Below are positions 62,598 to 64,000 of a DNA stretch of 64,000 nucleotides, one piece after another (the stretch's first letter is position 1; every line of letters starts with the position of its first letter). Source of the DNA: Rhizobium sullae (GTDB lineage Bacteria > Pseudomonadota > Alphaproteobacteria > Rhizobiales > Rhizobiaceae). A model generated the notes under the pieces. It did not search any database. It saw only the letters and a list, made by a program, of their open reading frames with translations, and was not told the DNA's origin. The DNA lies in assembly GCF_025200715.1 (NCBI RefSeq), contig NZ_CP104143.1, forward strand, positions 2,542,001-2,606,000, given 5' to 3'. The position numbers and the translations under genes were made by a program.

Positions 62598-63601
62598 CGA
62601 AAGAGCTGCCAGACATCAGCTTCATTATGGCTGCTTACAATGCAGCGGAAACGCTTTCGAAGGCGATCGAAAGCGCGCTGGCGCAGACCGGCGTGACCGT
62701 CGAGGTCATCGTTGCCGACGATTGCTCGAGCGATGAAACGCGCGAAGTGGCGCAAGGCTATGCGGAAAGGAATGTCCGCCTGCTCGCCCTCGAAAAGAAC
62801 GGCGGACCTGCCGCAGCGCGCAACGCAGCCATGGCCGCAGCAACGGGCCGGTGGCTTGCCGTGCTCGATTCCGACGATGCGATCGAACCGGGGCGGCTGG
62901 CCAGGCTGATTGCCCGCGCCGAGAAAGCCGGCGCGCAGATCGCAGTCGACAATCTGCGGGTGATCCGCGCCGATGGTACGCCGCCGGAAACGATGTTCTC
63001 CGAGAGCGTGCTCGCAGCCATGCCGGAACTGACGCTGCCCGTTTTTATTCGCTCCAATGCGCTTTTCCAGACGACGCATAATTTCGGTTATCTCAAGCCC
63101 GTTTTCGAACGCGCTTTCATCGAGCGCCATGCACTGCGCTTCGACGAGAATCTGCGGATCGGCGAGGATTATGTATTCCTCGCCTCCGCGCTGGCGCTTG
63201 GCGCGCGCTGCGTGGTCGAGCCGGTTGCCGGCTATGACTACAATATCCGCGAGGGTTCCATCTCCCGCATGCTGGAGCTCCGGCATATCGAGGCGATGAT
63301 GGAAGGAGACAGGGTCTTCCTCGGCAAGCACACGCTCGATGTGAAGGCTATGGCTGCGCAGAAATTCCGGGCACGCAGCCTGCGGCAGGCGAGATCGTTC
63401 CTTCTCCTCGTCGAAAGCGTCAAGAACAGATCGATCTCCGGCATGATCAAGGCGGCATGGAGCGATCCTATTGCCCTCCGCCACCTCAAGATGCCGATCG
63501 CTGTCCGCCTCAACAGATTGGCCGCGGCATTCCGCAATCTCGCTGGCCTCAAGACAGACATTCCAACATTCGGTGGCGCACCGCGCACGCCCAAAGGATG
63601 A
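62594..63601 (+). CDS. exoO: Succinoglycan glucosyltransferase ExoO
   Basis: 335-residue GT2-family enzyme: SFIMAAYNAAETLSKAIESA, EVIVADDCSSDETREVA, LAVLDSDDAIEPGRLARL (DxD), and RIGEDYVFLASALALGARC. It resembles ExoU. In S. meliloti it adds the fifth glucose. It begins inside the exoM stop (ATGA). Confidence 0.9.
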   Translation: MTKELPDISFIMAAYNAAETLSKAIESALAQTGVTVEVIVADDCSSDETREVAQGYAERNVRLLALEKNGGPAAARNAAMAAATGRWLAVLDSDDAIEPGRLARLIARAEKAGAQIAVDNLRVIRADGTPPETMFSESVLAAMPELTLPVFIRSNALFQTTHNFGYLKPVFERAFIERHALRFDENLRIGEDYVFLASALALGARCVVEPVAGYDYNIREGSISRMLELRHIEAMMEGDRVFLGKHTLDVKAMAAQKFRARSLRQARSFLLLVESVKNRSISGMIKAAWSDPIALRHLKMPIAVRLNRLAAAFRNLAGLKTDIPTFGGAPRTPKG

Positions 63602-63605
63602 CCTC

Positions 63606-64000
63606 ATGAACCAACGAAACCTGACCCTGCACAGCACCGTACCGAAAGCGTCCGACGATTCCGACAGCTTCATCGATATCGATCGGCTGATTGCGATCCT
63701 GTTTCGCCGCGCTGGTTCGATTGCGCTTTGCGTCATCGCGTTCGTGGCGCTTGCTGCCATCTATCTGATCCTTGCGACATCCGTCTACACGTCGATGACG
63801 CAGATCCTGCTCGATGACAGCATGACCAAATACGCCGAGGATGAGGCGCCTGCCGCCAGCGCCCAGCAGGTGGATATGCAGATCGCGAGCGCCGTCGAGA
63901 TCCTGAAGTCGAACGAGTTGGCACTGAGCGTCGTTGACGCCCAGAACCTCTCGGAGAACGACACCATCCTGAACCCCGGCATGTCGCCGGCCGAGCTCGT
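63606..64000 (+). CDS. exoP: Exopolysaccharide chain-length/tyrosine-kinase protein ExoP (N-terminus)
   Basis: First 131 codons only; the gene runs off the window. The Wzz/PCP-type N-terminus is clear: FIDIDRLIAILFRRAGSIAL then a membrane segment (about residues 40-60) and VYTSMTQILLDD. It lies 4 bases after exoO; in S. meliloti exoN is between exoO and exoP, and exoN is absent here. ExoP controls chain length and export with ExoF and ExoQ. Confidence 0.9.
   Translation, partial: MNQRNLTLHSTVPKASDDSDSFIDIDRLIAILFRRAGSIALCVIAFVALAAIYLILATSVYTSMTQILLDDSMTKYAEDEAPAASAQQVDMQIASAVEILKSNELALSVVDAQNLSENDTILNPGMSPAEL

Noticed and set aside
1..64000. tRNA, rRNA, CRISPR array, insertion sequence or integrase gene
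   Set aside because: None was seen: no cloverleaf with CCA-type end, no regularly spaced direct repeats, no transposase or integrase motif in any frame.

Overview
The window reads as chromosomal DNA (about 60% G+C) from a member of the Rhizobiaceae (Rhizobium/Agrobacterium/Sinorhizobium group). The evidence is an alphaproteobacterial CtrA/ChpT/SciP cell-cycle module, an rpoH gene next to an rluD-like gene and purA, two intergenic elements that look like rhizobial RIME repeats, and a succinoglycan-type exo cluster. Product names rest on motifs and family knowledge read by eye; no database search was possible.

Layout. 1-2364: a branched-chain amino-acid ABC importer (livG start, livM, livH, minus strand). 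2.8-5.1 kb: a CysQ-like phosphatase, a decayed DUF2793 gene and a solo LuxR regulator. 5.4-9.4 kb: a cell-cycle island with sciP, a PqiA-like membrane protein, a small GNAT protein, a FliJ-like protein, ctrA, a degenerate receiver protein and chpT; candidate CtrA sites lie upstream of sciP, ctrA and chpT. 9.6-24.3 kb: envelope protein EipA, a membrane-anchored coiled-coil protein, an rRNA/tRNA methyltransferase, an RluA-type pseudouridine synthase, rpoH with a likely sigma-32 promoter, a GST, a 790-residue acidic membrane protein, purA, an EamA transporter and assorted enzymes. 24.4-30.6 kb: ung, then a nucleotide-sugar block (phosphomannomutase, mannose-1-P guanylyltransferase, UDP-glucose dehydrogenase, UDP-glucuronate epimerase) that could supply GDP-mannose, UDP-GlcA and UDP-GalA. 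30.5-34.3 kb: a GGDEF-EAL protein and a D-xylonate dehydratase-like enzyme. 34.4-44.6 kb: an RND efflux operon headed by a hydrolase-fold protein lacking its catalytic serine, a divergent LysR gene, two SDR oxidoreductases with another LysR gene, and a 3-methyladenine DNA glycosylase. 45.1-49.4 kb: a second RND adaptor/permease pair.

49.4 kb to the end: the exo cluster. exoY, exoF, exoQ and exoZ run leftward; exoX and exoU run rightward; exoW lies on the minus strand; then exoH, exoK, a fused exoL-exoA, exoM, exoO and the start of exoP run rightward. ExoY starts the lipid-linked repeat unit, ExoF/P/Q export and polymerise it, ExoA/L/M/O/U/W add sugars, ExoH/Z acylate, ExoK cleaves and ExoX restrains synthesis. 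exoB, exoI, exoN, exoT and exoV are not in the window.

Most notable: the in-frame ExoL-ExoA fusion; mutually exclusive RNA pairings around the exoX ribosome-binding site; the serine-less hydrolase fused transcriptionally to an efflux pump; the compact sciP-ctrA-chpT island with predicted CtrA sites; and a terminator inside the 3' end of the glycosylase gene that seems to belong to a decayed transporter gene on the opposite strand.
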